38,816 nt of DNA, from the NCBI GenBank assembly GCA_035938265.1, contig DASZHA010000044.1, positions 1 through 38,816 of the forward strand, written 5' to 3'. This document shows positions 1 to 8,291 of this stretch, piece after piece. Position 1 is the first letter of the stretch. Every line of letters starts with the position of its first letter. The translations under genes and the position numbers were made by a program. This DNA is from DASZHA01 sp035938265. Its GTDB lineage: Bacteria; Chloroflexota; Dormibacteria; DASZGP01. The notes under the pieces were generated by a model that was given only the letters and a program-made list of their open reading frames with translations, was not told where the DNA came from and ran no database searches.

Positions 1-3000
1 TCGGGAACGTAGTCGTGGGGCAGGAAGTGGTCGAGAGGCAGCTCGAGCGGCTGGACCGCAGGACGCTCGGGCGCCGCCTCGGCCTGGGCGGCAGCCCCGT
101 CCGCGGCGCTGGTGTCGGTGCGCGCGCGCAGTGCCACCACCGCGTCGCGCAGCATCTGGTTGTACATCTCGAGCCCCACGGCGGCGATCTCACCGCTCTG
201 CTCGCGGCCCAGCAGGTTGCCGGCGCCCCGGATCTCGAGGTCGCGCAGCGCCAGCTTGAAGCCGGCGCCCAGCTCCTGGTACTCGTTGATGACGTCCAGC
301 CGCTTGTCGGCGGTCTCGGTCAGCGAGCGGTTGGGATCGTAGAGGAAGTAGGCGTAGGCGCGGGCTCCGGATCGGCCCACCCGCCCGCGCAGCTGGTAGA
401 GGTCAGCCAGCCCGAAGCGATCGGCGTCCTGGACCAGGATCGCGTTGGCGGTGGGGATGTCGAGCCCGGACTCGATGATTGTCGTGCTCACCAGGACGTC
501 GTAGTCGCGGCGAATGAACGCGGTCATCACCTCGGCCAGGTCCCGCTCGTCCATCTGGCCGTGGGCCACGGCAACCCGCGCCTCGGGGGCCAGCTGGCGC
601 ACCCGGTCCGCGGCGCGAGCAATGCTGCGCACCCGGTTGTGGACGAAGAAGGTCTGGCTGTCGCGCTGCAGCTCGCGGGTGATCACTTCACGGATGAGGT
701 TGTCGGCGTCGGCCGTGACAAACGACCGAATCGGCACCCGCTCCTCGGGCGGCGTGGCCAGGACGCTGAGGTCGCGAATGCCACCCAGCGACATGTGCAG
801 GGTCCGCGGGATGGGGGTGGCGGTCATGCTCAGCACGTCGATGTCGGCTCGCATCCGCCGCAGCCGTTCCTTCTGGGCGACGCCAAAGCGCTGCTCCTCG
901 TCGATCACCAGCAGCCCCAGGTCCTTGAAGCGCACCTTGTTGGTGAGCAGGCCGTGGGTGGCGATGACGATGTCGATGGTCCCCGCCGCCAGCCCGGCGC
1001 GCACCCCGGCGGCCTCTTCGTCGGTGCGGAACCGGGAGAGCATGTCCACCCGGACGGGGTAGGGCTGGAGCCGCTCGCTGAAGGTCATGAAGTGCTGGTT
1101 GGCCAGGACCGTGGTCGGCACCAGCACCGCAACCTGCTTGCCGTCGACGGCGGCCTTGAAGGCGGCGCGCAGGGCGACCTCGGTCTTGCCGAATCCCACA
1201 TCCCCCACCAGGAGGCGGTCCATCGGCTCGGGCGCCTCCATGTCCTGCTTGATCTCGTCGATGGCGCGCAGCTGGTCGGGGGTCTCCTGGTAGGGGAAGG
1301 CCGCCTCCAGCTCCGCCTGCCAGGGACCGTCGGGCGAGAAGGCGTAGCCCGGCGCCACCTCGCGGCGGGCGTAGATCTCGAGCAGCTCGCCGGCCATCTC
1401 CGCCACCGCCCGGCGCACCTTGCCCTTGGTGCGCTCCCAGTCGCCGGTGCCCAGCCGGCTGAGGCGGGGCGACTCCTCTCCTCCGCCGAGGTACAGCTGG
1501 ATGCGGTCCATGTGCTCAACCGGGACAAAGACGCGGTCGTTGCCGGCGTACTCGATGGCGATGTATTCCCGTTCGGCGCCCCCGTCATCGATGCTGCGTA
1601 GCCCGCGGAAGATGCCGATGCCATGGTCGCGATGCACCACCAGCTGGCCCTGCTCGATCTCCAGGTGGAAGGCGGCGGTGACGTCGCTGGCCTCCTCGCT
1701 GCGGCGCCGCAGCCGGCGGCGCGGCCGGGGGACAACGCCGAACAGCTCGAGGTCGCTGTAGACCACGACGTCGCCGCCGGCCAGCCGGAAGCCGGTCCGC
1801 ACGCCGGCGTCAAGCACTGCCGCCGTCCCCCAGGGCAGCTCGGTATCGACAGGGTCGAGCTCGTCGATGGCCGCGGTTGGGACGCCGGCCGCGTCGAGGA
1901 TGCCGCGAAGGCGTTCGGTCTGACCGGTGGCCAGCACCACCCGCCGGCCGGCGTCGAGGGCGGCCCGGACGTCATCGGGCAGGGCCTCGGTGCGACCCAC
2001 CATCGTCGGCGGTGGCGACCACTCCAGGCCGGTGGCGCCGTGGCCGGCGCGGTCCAGGGACAGCGTCGGCCCGAAGGCCCGCTCCAGGTCGCCGAAGGGC
2101 ACCAGCCCTGACCGGATGCCGCCGGGCAGCTCACCGTGCTCGATCTCGGACACGATCAGCTCCTCGGTGCCGCTGAGCGTGCGCTCCGCCAGCTGCCGCA
2201 CCCGTTCCGGCTCCACCATGACCACCACCGGGGGCCCGGCGAAGTAGTCCAGCAGGGTCGCCGGTGACTCCGACAGGTAGGGGTAGAGGGCCTCGACGCC
2301 GGGGAAGTACCCGGCCTCGGCCAGGTGGGCGACGTGCTCCTGCCAGTCCGACGCCACCTCCGGCAGGGCCCGGCTGTAGTCCAGCGCCCGCAGTCGCTCC
2401 AGCGCGGCGCCGACGTCGGCGGCGCGGTGCGGGAACTCCCGGGCGGGCAGCAGCGTGACCTCCTTCAGCCGCGTCACCGACGCCTGCGAGGCCAGGTCGA
2501 ATCCACGGATTGACTCGGCCTCGTCGCCAAGGAACTCGAAGCGCACCGGGCCCAGCCCCGCCGGCGGGTAGACGTCGATGATGCCGCCGCGGCTGGCGAA
2601 CTCACCGGTGGCCTCCACCTGGCCCTCCCGCTTGTAACCCCACTCCAGCAGCCACGCGACCAGGCGCTCCATCCCGACGCCCTCGCCCACCGCGACATGG
2701 CGCACCCCCTCGCGGAAGACCGCCGGTTGGGGGGCGGGGCGCATCAGGGCGGCGGGGCTGGCGGCGATCACGAGCGGCCCGCCCGCTTCCAGCACCCCGG
2801 CCTGGGCCGCCAGCCGGGCGGCGACGAAGTCGTCGGCGGGAGGGGTGCGGTCCATTGGCAGCACGTCGGCTGCCGGGTATGGGAGCACCCGAGGAACTCC
2901 CTCCAGCGCCAGCATGTCGTCGGCGATACCCTGGGGGTCGGCGGTGATGGCCAGCACCGGCCGATCAAGCCTCCGGGCCAAGTGCTGGAGCAGCAAGGCC

Positions 3001-3134
3001 CATGCGCCCTCGGGGGCGCCGCCAAGCTCCGCGTTGCGGCCGGCGGCGAGGTCGGTGGTGGCCCGCTCCAGCGCCGGCTCGCGCTCCAGGGCGGCATCAA
3101 GGGTCTTCACCGCCGATGACGTCTTCGGGCTCAC
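1..3134 (-). CDS. mfd: Transcription-repair coupling factor Mfd (3' end outside window)
   Basis: Mfd is a DNA translocase that removes RNA polymerase stalled at lesions and recruits UvrA. About 1044 codons are present; the family is usually about 1150 residues, so roughly the last 100 (domain D7) lie beyond the window. Visible on the minus strand are the UvrB-like N-terminal module (about 3100-2000), the RNA polymerase interaction region with VVHRDHGIGIFRG (about 1600-1650), the translocase Walker A GDVGFGKT (about 1185-1215) and the Walker B-like DEEQRFG (about 880-900). The start is GTG at 3134-3132, overlapping the pth stop as GTGA, which suggests translational coupling. It is last in the visible order rpsU-ybeY-pth-mfd. 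The identification rests on conserved motifs over the whole length. Confidence 0.96.
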   Translation of the reverse strand, partial: MSPKTSSAVKTLDAALEREPALERATTDLAAGRNAELGGAPEGAWALLLQHLARRLDRPVLAITADPQGIADDMLALEGVPRVLPYPAADVLPMDRTPPADDFVAARLAAQAGVLEAGGPLVIAASPAALMRPAPQPAVFREGVRHVAVGEGVGMERLVAWLLEWGYKREGQVEATGEFASRGGIIDVYPPAGLGPVRFEFLGDEAESIRGFDLASQASVTRLKEVTLLPAREFPHRAADVGAALERLRALDYSRALPEVASDWQEHVAHLAEAGYFPGVEALYPYLSESPATLLDYFAGPPVVVMVEPERVRQLAERTLSGTEELIVSEIEHGELPGGIRSGLVPFGDLERAFGPTLSLDRAGHGATGLEWSPPPTMVGRTEALPDDVRAALDAGRRVVLATGQTERLRGILDAAGVPTAAIDELDPVDTELPWGTAAVLDAGVRTGFRLAGGDVVVYSDLELFGVVPRPRRRLRRRSEEASDVTAAFHLEIEQGQLVVHRDHGIGIFRGLRSIDDGGAEREYIAIEYAGNDRVFVPVEHMDRIQLYLGGGEESPRLSRLGTGDWERTKGKVRRAVAEMAGELLEIYARREVAPGYAFSPDGPWQAELEAAFPYQETPDQLRAIDEIKQDMEAPEPMDRLLVGDVGFGKTEVALRAAFKAAVDGKQVAVLVPTTVLANQHFMTFSERLQPYPVRVDMLSRFRTDEEAAGVRAGLAAGTIDIVIATHGLLTNKVRFKDLGLLVIDEEQRFGVAQKERLRRMRADIDVLSMTATPIPRTLHMSLGGIRDLSVLATPPEERVPIRSFVTADADNLIREVITRELQRDSQTFFVHNRVRSIARAADRVRQLAPEARVAVAHGQMDERDLAEVMTAFIRRDYDVLVSTTIIESGLDIPTANAILVQDADRFGLADLYQLRGRVGRSGARAYAYFLYDPNRSLTETADKRLDVINEYQELGAGFKLALRDLEIRGAGNLLGREQSGEIAAVGLEMYNQMLRDAVVALRARTDTSAADGAAAQAEAAPERPAVQPLELPLDHFLPHDYVP

Positions 3135-3745
3135 ACCGACTCCCGGTTGTACTGGTTCATGCCGATTTCGATACCCTCGGTCAACCCCGCCATAACCGCG
3201 TCGGCGCCAAGGTCGACCAGGGCCGGCAGCTTTTCCTTCTCCTCGTCGTTGAAGGCGGAGAGAAGGTAGTCGACGGGATCGGGCTCCTCCTCGGGCCGAC
3301 CGATGCCCACCCGGAAGCGGGGGAAGGCGGTGGTGCCCAGGGCGCCGGCCACGGAGGCTACGCCCTTGTGGCCGCCAGGACTGCCCTTGAGGCGGATCCG
3401 GAGCTTGCCAAACGGGATGTCAAGCTCGTCGTAGACCAGCCAGAGGTTGGCGGGGTCGAGGCCGTGCTTGCGCGCCAAGGCGGCCACCGCCTCACCGCTG
3501 AGGTTCATGAAGGTCTGAGGCTTGGCCAGCAGGATCGACCTGGAGCTGTCGCCGGGGTCGGGTGCGGTGGCGACCAGGGCCTTCTTGTCGCGCTGGGTGA
3601 CCCGGACACCGAGGCGCTCGGCCAGGCGGTCGACGACCATAAACCCCAGGTTGTGCCGGGTGCGGCTGTACTCCGACCCCGGGTTGCCGAGGCCAACCAC
3701 CATGCGGCGGACGGGAAGCGTCGCCTTCTTGCGACGAAACCCCAT
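3131..3745 (-). CDS. pth: Peptidyl-tRNA hydrolase
   Basis: Pth cleaves peptidyl-tRNA released from stalled ribosomes and recycles the tRNA. The 204-residue protein has the family signature GLGNPGSEYSRTRHNLGF at about residues 18-35, with the catalytic histidine in RHN (residue 31), then FMNLSGEAV and YDELDIPFGKLRIR, which carry the substrate-contacting Asn and Asp. ATG at 3745 is preferred: it overlaps the ybeY stop as TGATG and has AGGAG about 10 nt upstream. A TTG one codon earlier and an internal ATG at 3703 (just before VVGLGNPG) are possible, but the latter has no ribosome site. The N-terminal extension of about 14 basic residues is a little longer than usual. Confidence 0.96.
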   Translation of the reverse strand: MGFRRKKATLPVRRMVVGLGNPGSEYSRTRHNLGFMVVDRLAERLGVRVTQRDKKALVATAPDPGDSSRSILLAKPQTFMNLSGEAVAALARKHGLDPANLWLVYDELDIPFGKLRIRLKGSPGGHKGVASVAGALGTTAFPRFRVGIGRPEEEPDPVDYLLSAFNDEEKEKLPALVDLGADAVMAGLTEGIEIGMNQYNRESV

Positions 3746-4212
3746 CAACGCCCGCTCCTATTCGCTGACACCCCGGCGCCGGCCAGGCCGGCGGCGGTCA
3801 CGATCTCGTCGGTGCGGGCGAACATCACCTCCCGATCCCGCCGCTTGGCGTGGTCGTAGCCCCGCAGGTGGAGGAAGCCGTGTACCGCCAGGGTCGCCGC
3901 CTCGACCTCCGCTGAGTGCCCCGCCTCGGCGGCCTGCCGGCGCAGGTGATCGAGCGACAGGATGATATCGCCGAGCTCGCCGTCGTCACCTGACGCGAAG
4001 GCGAGAACATCGGTGGCGTGGTCCTCGCCGGCGAAGCGCCGGTTGTACCCGCGGATGGTGGGGTCATCACAGACCAGCACCCCGACCGCCAACCCCTCCG
4101 GAACCGCCTCGATCCGAGCGGCCGTCTCCAGCGCGCGCCTGATCACAGAACGCAGCGGAAGGGGGCGAATCGCGCTCTGAATGTGGACCGCGAGGGGGCG
4201 CCTGGCCGACAC
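3745..4212 (-). CDS. ybeY: Endoribonuclease YbeY
   Basis: YbeY is a zinc-dependent RNase for rRNA maturation and ribosome quality control. The 155-residue protein contains the metal-binding HGFLHLRGYDH at residues 111-121, with three histidines spaced as in the family, preceded by ATDVLAF (about 66-72) and LGDIILS (about 80-86). The start is GTG at 4212. The gene lies 26 nt after rpsU and overlaps pth by one base (TGATG), giving a ribosome-centred operon. The usual partner phoH is not next to it here. Confidence 0.95.
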   Translation of the reverse strand: MSARRPLAVHIQSAIRPLPLRSVIRRALETAARIEAVPEGLAVGVLVCDDPTIRGYNRRFAGEDHATDVLAFASGDDGELGDIILSLDHLRRQAAEAGHSAEVEAATLAVHGFLHLRGYDHAKRRDREVMFARTDEIVTAAGLAGAGVSANRSGR

Positions 4213-4238
4213 CCCGGCGACTCTAGCCGGCCCGGTCT

Positions 4239-4421
4239 TCAGCCGGCGCGCGACCGGCGCTTGCGCGCCGCGACCAGCTTCTTCTTGCGGCGCACGCTTG
4301 GCTTCTCGTAGTGCTCGCGCCGGCGCACCTCGGACAGGATGCCGTTCTGCTTGATCTTCTTGTTGAACCGACGGAGGGCACTCTCGAAGGTTTCGCCTTC
4401 ACGAACCTTGACCTCGGACAG
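4239..4421 (-). CDS. rpsU: Small ribosomal subunit protein bS21, apparent CTG start
   Basis: bS21 is a small basic protein of the 30S subunit near the 3' end of 16S rRNA. The reading frame encodes 60 residues including VREGETFESALRRFNKK and EHYEKPSVRRKKK, typical of the family, with an Arg/Lys-rich tail. An in-frame TGA at 4430-4428 limits the start. The only codon after it known to initiate is CTG at 4421-4419, giving M-S-E-V-K-V-R-E, which matches bS21 N-termini. AAGGAGG at 4437-4431 sits 9 nt before this CTG, an ideal spacing. No ATG, GTG or TTG lies in the correct place, so a non-canonical start or a sequence error must be considered. It heads the ybeY-pth-mfd run. Confidence 0.9.
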   Translation of the reverse strand: MSEVKVREGETFESALRRFNKKIKQNGILSEVRRREHYEKPSVRRKKKLVAARKRRSRAG

Positions 4422-4430
4422 AGAGAATCA

Positions 4431-4437
4431 CCTCCTT
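4431..4437 (-). promoter_or_regulatory. Shine-Dalgarno site that fixes the rpsU start
   Basis: On the minus strand AAGGAGG followed by TGATTCTCT stands directly before CTG-TCC-GAG. It is among the strongest ribosome sites in the window and supports initiation at the CTG codon at 4421. Confidence 0.75.
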
Positions 4438-4448
4438 GTTCTGGGATT

Positions 4449-4476
4449 GCGCAAATGCGCGCGGGCGAACGCGCCC
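4449..4476 (-). terminator. Two small hairpins between the DUF885-like gene and rpsU
   Basis: Two perfect stems are visible: GGGCG/CGCCC with a 4-nt loop (4463-4476) and GCGC/GCGC with an AAAT/ATTT loop (4449-4460). They fill most of the 60-nt gap between the stop at 4482 and rpsU. There is no U-tract, so they could be a weak terminator or a structured rpsU leader. Confidence 0.35.
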
Positions 4477-4481
4477 GGAAC

Positions 4482-5981
4482 TCAGCGAGTATACCCGGGC
4501 ACCATCTCCAGGACGCCCGCCGGGATGGGTCCCGCCGCCAGCAGTCGCGCGCGCGTTGCGGCAGGGTCGGGGTCGGCCTCGCGACCCACCCAGAGTTGGT
4601 CGACGCGACGCATGCCGGCAACGAAGGCGAGCGCCGCCAGGGGCTGAGCGGCCACGTGGGCGGCCTGCAGCCTGGCGGTCTCCTCGTCCATCCCGGTCTC
4701 GGCAGCGATCAAGGCGGCGGCCTCCCCCAGCCCCAGGCGACCGCGGGCAAGGCCGGCGCCCACCAGTGCCAGCATGGCGCGCCAGGCCAGCTCCCGGCGC
4801 GCGTCGGATGGGCGCCACGTGGCCAGCCCCGGCGCCAGGGCGCGGGTGGTGGCCTGGTAGGCGCTGACCACGTCAGACGCCGGCAGGAGGAGTCGCGCCA
4901 GGGGTGCCGCCTGCCTCTGCCACAGCGCGGGCAGCATCTCCCCCAGGTACAGCGCCTGGGTGGCGCCCTCGAGGTCGGATTCGGCATAGGGCACCCTTGG
5001 GGCGGCCAGCACCAGCGGGTCGCGATCCGACAGCCCGCCTGGGTCGACAAGCACCAGCGGTGGCAGAAGCGGCTGCATCCAGGCCGGCGCGGCAACGGTC
5101 GACCAGACCGATCCAGGGGGCGAAGCGCACCAGCGGTTGTCGGCGGCGGCGGCGACGCGAGCCCCCACGTCGCCGAGCGGCCACTCGGCCTCGGCCGCGG
5201 GATCGGGCGAGGCAGCGGGCTCCTCGAAGGCGGTCGCAGCCTGCTCCGCCAAAAGCTCCTCGGCGGACGCCTGCAGCTCGTCGAGGTCTGCGCCCAGTCC
5301 CAGGTCGATCGCGCTCTCCACCAGCTCGGGACGGGCTTCGGGGGCCGCCGCCGCGGCCATGTATTCGCGGACGATCCAGCCGCCATCCTCAGCGGCCGCC
5401 GCCAGCAGGGTTCCCAGGGCCGCCTCGATACGCTCACGCCTGTCCGACGGGAGCGTTGCCGCCATGGACGCGATCACATCCAGGAGCGCCGGCAGCCGCT
5501 TGGCGGCGGCCAGCGCCACCTCGCCACCCGCGGCCGGCCCGCCGAGGGGGCCCTCCCGAGCCTCGGCCAGGAAGCCGGGGGCGTTCTCGATCAGCTCGGC
5601 CAGCCGATCCGCCTCGGCTTCAAGGTCGAAGAGAATGCGGGTCAGCTGCGCCAGCAGGTGGCGCTCGAGCAGCACCGACCCGGTCGGCGGCCAAGGTCCC
5701 GGGGGCGGGGTAGCCCGCCGCAACCCATAGAGCAGAGCGAGGCGGTCGGTCTCGTCCGGTGCGGTCGGCGCGGTGAGCCCCTCGAGGGCTCCAGCGAGTG
5801 CGACCAGGGTGGCGCGGTCGCGTTCGTGGGCGTCCGCCCCGGCGAGGGGCAGACCGCCGCTGCCTTCACCCCGAAGCAACGCTCCCAGCGGGTCGATCTC
5901 CAACAGCTCAGCCCGAGCGCGCCCCACCATGCCCGCCAGGGCGGTGTCCTGGGGAAGCCGGGTCTCGGCCGGGGTTGCCAT
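4482..5981 (-). CDS. Alanine-rich helical protein, possibly a DUF885-like protein lacking the metal motif
   Basis: This 499-residue protein has no signal peptide or membrane segment. Low-complexity Ala/Leu-rich helices dominate. I recognise a resemblance to the DUF885 family (predicted zinc peptidases): a segment REYMA...AIDLGLGADLDEL (about 205-236), then at 347-355 GEMLPALWQ where that family has HExxPGHxxQ, and a helical end (about 398-465) with the spacing of the family C-terminus. Both histidines of the metal motif would be missing (H to G and H to L), so a zinc peptidase activity is unlikely if the relation is right. It stands alone between divergent rsmE (35 nt away) and rpsU downstream. 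The family assignment is from memory and uncertain; that a real gene is here is supported by its long open frame and flanking spacing. Confidence 0.6.
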   Translation of the reverse strand: MATPAETRLPQDTALAGMVGRARAELLEIDPLGALLRGEGSGGLPLAGADAHERDRATLVALAGALEGLTAPTAPDETDRLALLYGLRRATPPPGPWPPTGSVLLERHLLAQLTRILFDLEAEADRLAELIENAPGFLAEAREGPLGGPAAGGEVALAAAKRLPALLDVIASMAATLPSDRRERIEAALGTLLAAAAEDGGWIVREYMAAAAAPEARPELVESAIDLGLGADLDELQASAEELLAEQAATAFEEPAASPDPAAEAEWPLGDVGARVAAAADNRWCASPPGSVWSTVAAPAWMQPLLPPLVLVDPGGLSDRDPLVLAAPRVPYAESDLEGATQALYLGEMLPALWQRQAAPLARLLLPASDVVSAYQATTRALAPGLATWRPSDARRELAWRAMLALVGAGLARGRLGLGEAAALIAAETGMDEETARLQAAHVAAQPLAALAFVAGMRRVDQLWVGREADPDPAATRARLLAAGPIPAGVLEMVPGYTR

Positions 5982-6001
5982 TCAACGTGAGCGTACTGGT
6001 T

Positions 6002-6007
6002 TAGCAT
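6002..6007 (+). promoter_or_regulatory. Candidate -10 box (TAGCAT) of rsmE
   Basis: TAGCAT lies 9 nt before the rsmE GTG start. No Shine-Dalgarno sequence intervenes, so transcription would begin at or next to the start codon. Confidence 0.45.
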
Positions 6008-6016
6008 CGCCAGGCT

Positions 6017-6766
6017 GTGATCCGCGTTTTCGTCGCGCCCGAGTCGGTTTCCGAGGGTGTCCTGCGTCTGACCGGGGGGGATGCGCGGCACGTGGGCGGG
6101 GCGCTGCGCGTGCGCGTCGGCGAGCCGCTGGTCGCCGTGACGCCCGACGGTATCGAGCACCGCTGCACGGTCACGGCAGCCAGCGCCAGCGAGGTCCTGG
6201 CCGAGGTCGTCGAGGCCGGTCCGTCTCGTGCCGAGCCGCGGCTTCGCCTGCGGTTGGGGCAGGCCCTCCTCAAGGGCGACCAGTTCGACCGCATCCTGGA
6301 GAGCTCGGCCGAGGTCGGGGTCGAGTCGGTGCAACCCCTCCTCACCGAGCGTGCCATCGCCCTCCTGGAGCCGGGCAGGGCCGCCGCCAAACTCGACCGC
6401 TGGCGGCAGATAGTGCGCCAGGGCGCTGAATTGGGGCAGCGGGCCCGCCTCCCGCAGGTGCTGGATCCCGCCTCGCTCGAGGAAGCGGTGGCCCGGGCTT
6501 CCACCGACGGGATGCGGACCCTCCTTCTATATGAGGGCGCGGGCCTGCCCAGCCTGTCCCACGTCGATATTGAGCTCGCCGGTGGCGTGGCCCTCATGGT
6601 CGGACCCGAGGGGGGGTGGACGGAGGCCGAGGTAAGGTTGGCGGAACAAGCGGGCGCGACACCGGTGACGCTGGGGCCCAGGATCATGCGGCCCCTGCCG
6701 GCGGCGCTGACGGCGCTGGCGGTGGTCCTGCACCGCGCCGGCGAGCTGGAACTCAAGGAGGACTGA
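6017..6766 (+). CDS. rsmE: 16S rRNA (uracil1498-N3)-methyltransferase RsmE
   Basis: RsmE is a SPOUT-class enzyme that methylates U1498 of 16S rRNA using S-adenosylmethionine. The 249-residue protein has the N-terminal PUA-like part with DARHVGGALRVRVGE (about 22-36), then KGDQFDRILESSAEVGV (86-102), LLTERAI, and the knot motif LMVGPEGGWTEAEV (193-206). The last motif reads LGPRIMRPLPAALTAL (219-234), where the family normally has R-x-E-T-A; three neighbouring residues are changed to Pro-Leu-Pro. The start is GTG at 6017. It is followed with no gap by a HIT protein gene, so the two form one transcript. Confidence 0.92.
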   Translation: MIRVFVAPESVSEGVLRLTGGDARHVGGALRVRVGEPLVAVTPDGIEHRCTVTAASASEVLAEVVEAGPSRAEPRLRLRLGQALLKGDQFDRILESSAEVGVESVQPLLTERAIALLEPGRAAAKLDRWRQIVRQGAELGQRARLPQVLDPASLEEAVARASTDGMRTLLLYEGAGLPSLSHVDIELAGGVALMVGPEGGWTEAEVRLAEQAGATPVTLGPRIMRPLPAALTALAVVLHRAGELELKED

Positions 6767-7114
6767 GTGGCCGACGAATGCATCTTCTGCGGGATCGTCA
6801 ACGGTGACGTCCCCGCCAACATCGTCTATCGCGATGACGAGGTCGTGGCCTTCGAGGACATCAAGCCGGTGGCCCCCGTGCACCTGCTGGTGATCCCCAC
6901 CCGGCACATCGACTCGATACGGGACGTCACTCGTGAGGACGACGACATCGTCGGCAAGCTGATCGCCACCGCCAACCAGCTGGCCAGGGACAAGGAGATA
7001 CATGACGCCGGCTTCCGGCTGAACATGAACGCTGGCCCCAACGGCGGCCAGACCGTCTACCACCTGCACGTGCATCTGCTCGGCGGCCGCTTCATGACCT
7101 GGCCGCCCGGATAG
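6767..7114 (+). CDS. HIT-family (HINT-like) nucleotide hydrolase
   Basis: Histidine triad proteins of the HINT branch hydrolyse nucleotide phosphoramidates such as aminoacyl-AMP. The 115-residue protein starts with the CIFC zinc-type pair (residues 5-8), has VIPTRHI (43-48) and the catalytic triad HLHVHLLGG at 99-107, and ends in the usual WPPG. The GTG start at 6767 follows the rsmE TGA directly, with AAGGAG ending 6 nt before it inside rsmE. Its length and motif order match the HINT group fully; the physiological substrate is unknown. Confidence 0.95.
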   Translation: MADECIFCGIVNGDVPANIVYRDDEVVAFEDIKPVAPVHLLVIPTRHIDSIRDVTREDDDIVGKLIATANQLARDKEIHDAGFRLNMNAGPNGGQTVYHLHVHLLGGRFMTWPPG

Positions 7115-7126
7115 GGCGGAGCCGCC
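7115..7126. terminator. Short palindrome between convergent HIT and dnaJ genes
   Basis: GGCGGAGCCGCC (stem GGCG/CGCC, 4-nt loop) fills most of the 17-nt gap between the two stop codons. It could end transcription from both sides, but there is no U-tract. Confidence 0.35.
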
Positions 7127-7131
7127 AGCCC

Positions 7132-8256
7132 CTAGATGCCCAGGGAGTCTCTCAGGCGGTCTAGGAGGTTCTTGGGGGCCTGAGTCGGCTGACCGGTGAC
7201 CCCACCGAGCTCATTCAGCGCCCTGCGCTGGTCGGCGGTGAGCTTGGTTGGAGTGACGACGTGGACCAGGACGATCTGGTCGCCACGGCGGCCGGTGCGG
7301 ACGTGGGGCACGCCCCGGCCCTGGAGGCGTAGCTGGGTGCCGTACTGGGTGCCGGCGGGCACCGTCAGCTGGACTGGGCCGTCGACGGTGGGCACCTGGA
7401 TGTTGTCGCCCAGGGCTGCCTGGGCGAAGCTGACGCCAAGATCGAAGTAGATGTCCCGGCCGTGGCGGCGAAGCTCGGCATGGGGCGACACCGAGATGGC
7501 CACGTATAGGTCGCCATGACCGCCACCACGTGTGCCAACCTCGCCCTCGTTGGGAAGGCGCACCTGGTCGCCGTCGTCAACGCCGGCGGGCACCCTGACC
7601 TGGAGCTTCTTGCGCACTTCGGTACGGCCGCTGCCATTGCATGTGGTGCACGGGGTTTCCACCACCTCGCCCGCTCCCTGGCACCGCGGGCAGGTGGCGA
7701 CGTTCACGACCTGGCCGAAGATCGAACGCGACATGCGCTGCACCTGGCCCTGGCCGTTGCACTCGGAGCACGTCACCGGCGACGTGCCAGGCGCAGCGCC
7801 GCTGCCGCTGCAGGTGGCGCAGGTGTCGTGGCGAGGGACCTCGATTTCCTTCTGGGCGCCGAAGACCGCCTCTTCGAAGGTGAGGCGGAGACCGAAGCGC
7901 AGGTCGGCGCCGCGCCGCGGCCCGGTCCGCACTCGGCCACCACCCTGGCCACCGAAGAACATGTCGAAGATGTCGCCAAAGCCCGCGCCGGCGAAGGCCT
8001 CGGCGAAGCCGGCGGGGCCACCCCCGCTCATCCCGGGCACCGCGCCATAGGTGTCGTACTGGTTCCGTTTGGTGGGGTCGGAGAGGACCGCGTAAGCCTC
8101 GTTGAGCTCCCGGAAGCGAGCCTCGGCAACCGAGTCACCCGGGTTCTTGTCGGGGTGATACTTCATCGCCAGCTTGCGGAAGGACGTCTTGATCTCCTCG
8201 GAGCTCGCCGTCCGCTTCACCTCGAGGACCTCGTAGTAGTCGCGCGTGGTCGCCAT
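7132..8256 (-). CDS. dnaJ: Type I chaperone DnaJ
   Basis: DnaJ delivers unfolded clients to DnaK and stimulates its ATPase. The 374-residue protein has the J-domain with HPD at 34-36, a Gly/Phe-rich stretch (about 75-110), four CxxCxGxG zinc motifs at 146-153, 163-170, 189-196 and 203-210, and the C-terminal substrate-binding domains. ATG at 8256 is clear from the family N-terminus. It lies 35 nt after grpE, last in the hrcA-grpE-dnaJ order; dnaK is not between grpE and dnaJ as it is in many Gram-positive operons. A possible -10 box TTTAAT (8273-8268) stands 11 nt before the start, so an extra promoter is possible. Confidence 0.97.
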   Translation of the reverse strand: MATTRDYYEVLEVKRTASSEEIKTSFRKLAMKYHPDKNPGDSVAEARFRELNEAYAVLSDPTKRNQYDTYGAVPGMSGGGPAGFAEAFAGAGFGDIFDMFFGGQGGGRVRTGPRRGADLRFGLRLTFEEAVFGAQKEIEVPRHDTCATCSGSGAAPGTSPVTCSECNGQGQVQRMSRSIFGQVVNVATCPRCQGAGEVVETPCTTCNGSGRTEVRKKLQVRVPAGVDDGDQVRLPNEGEVGTRGGGHGDLYVAISVSPHAELRRHGRDIYFDLGVSFAQAALGDNIQVPTVDGPVQLTVPAGTQYGTQLRLQGRGVPHVRTGRRGDQIVLVHVVTPTKLTADQRRALNELGGVTGQPTQAPKNLLDRLRDSLGI

Positions 8257-8291
8257 GGCTGACTGAGATTAAAGGACCGTCGGCTTAGCGG

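Noticed and set aside
15..1601. Open frame of 528 codons on the plus strand opposite mfd
   Set aside because: mfd motifs (GDVGFGKT, DEEQRFG, VVHRDHGIGI) are on the minus strand in this region; the plus-strand frame shows no family pattern.
4223..4621. 132-codon frame overlapping rpsU on the same strand
   Set aside because: It is another frame of rpsU and its leader; the bS21 protein in the correct frame has strong family residues.
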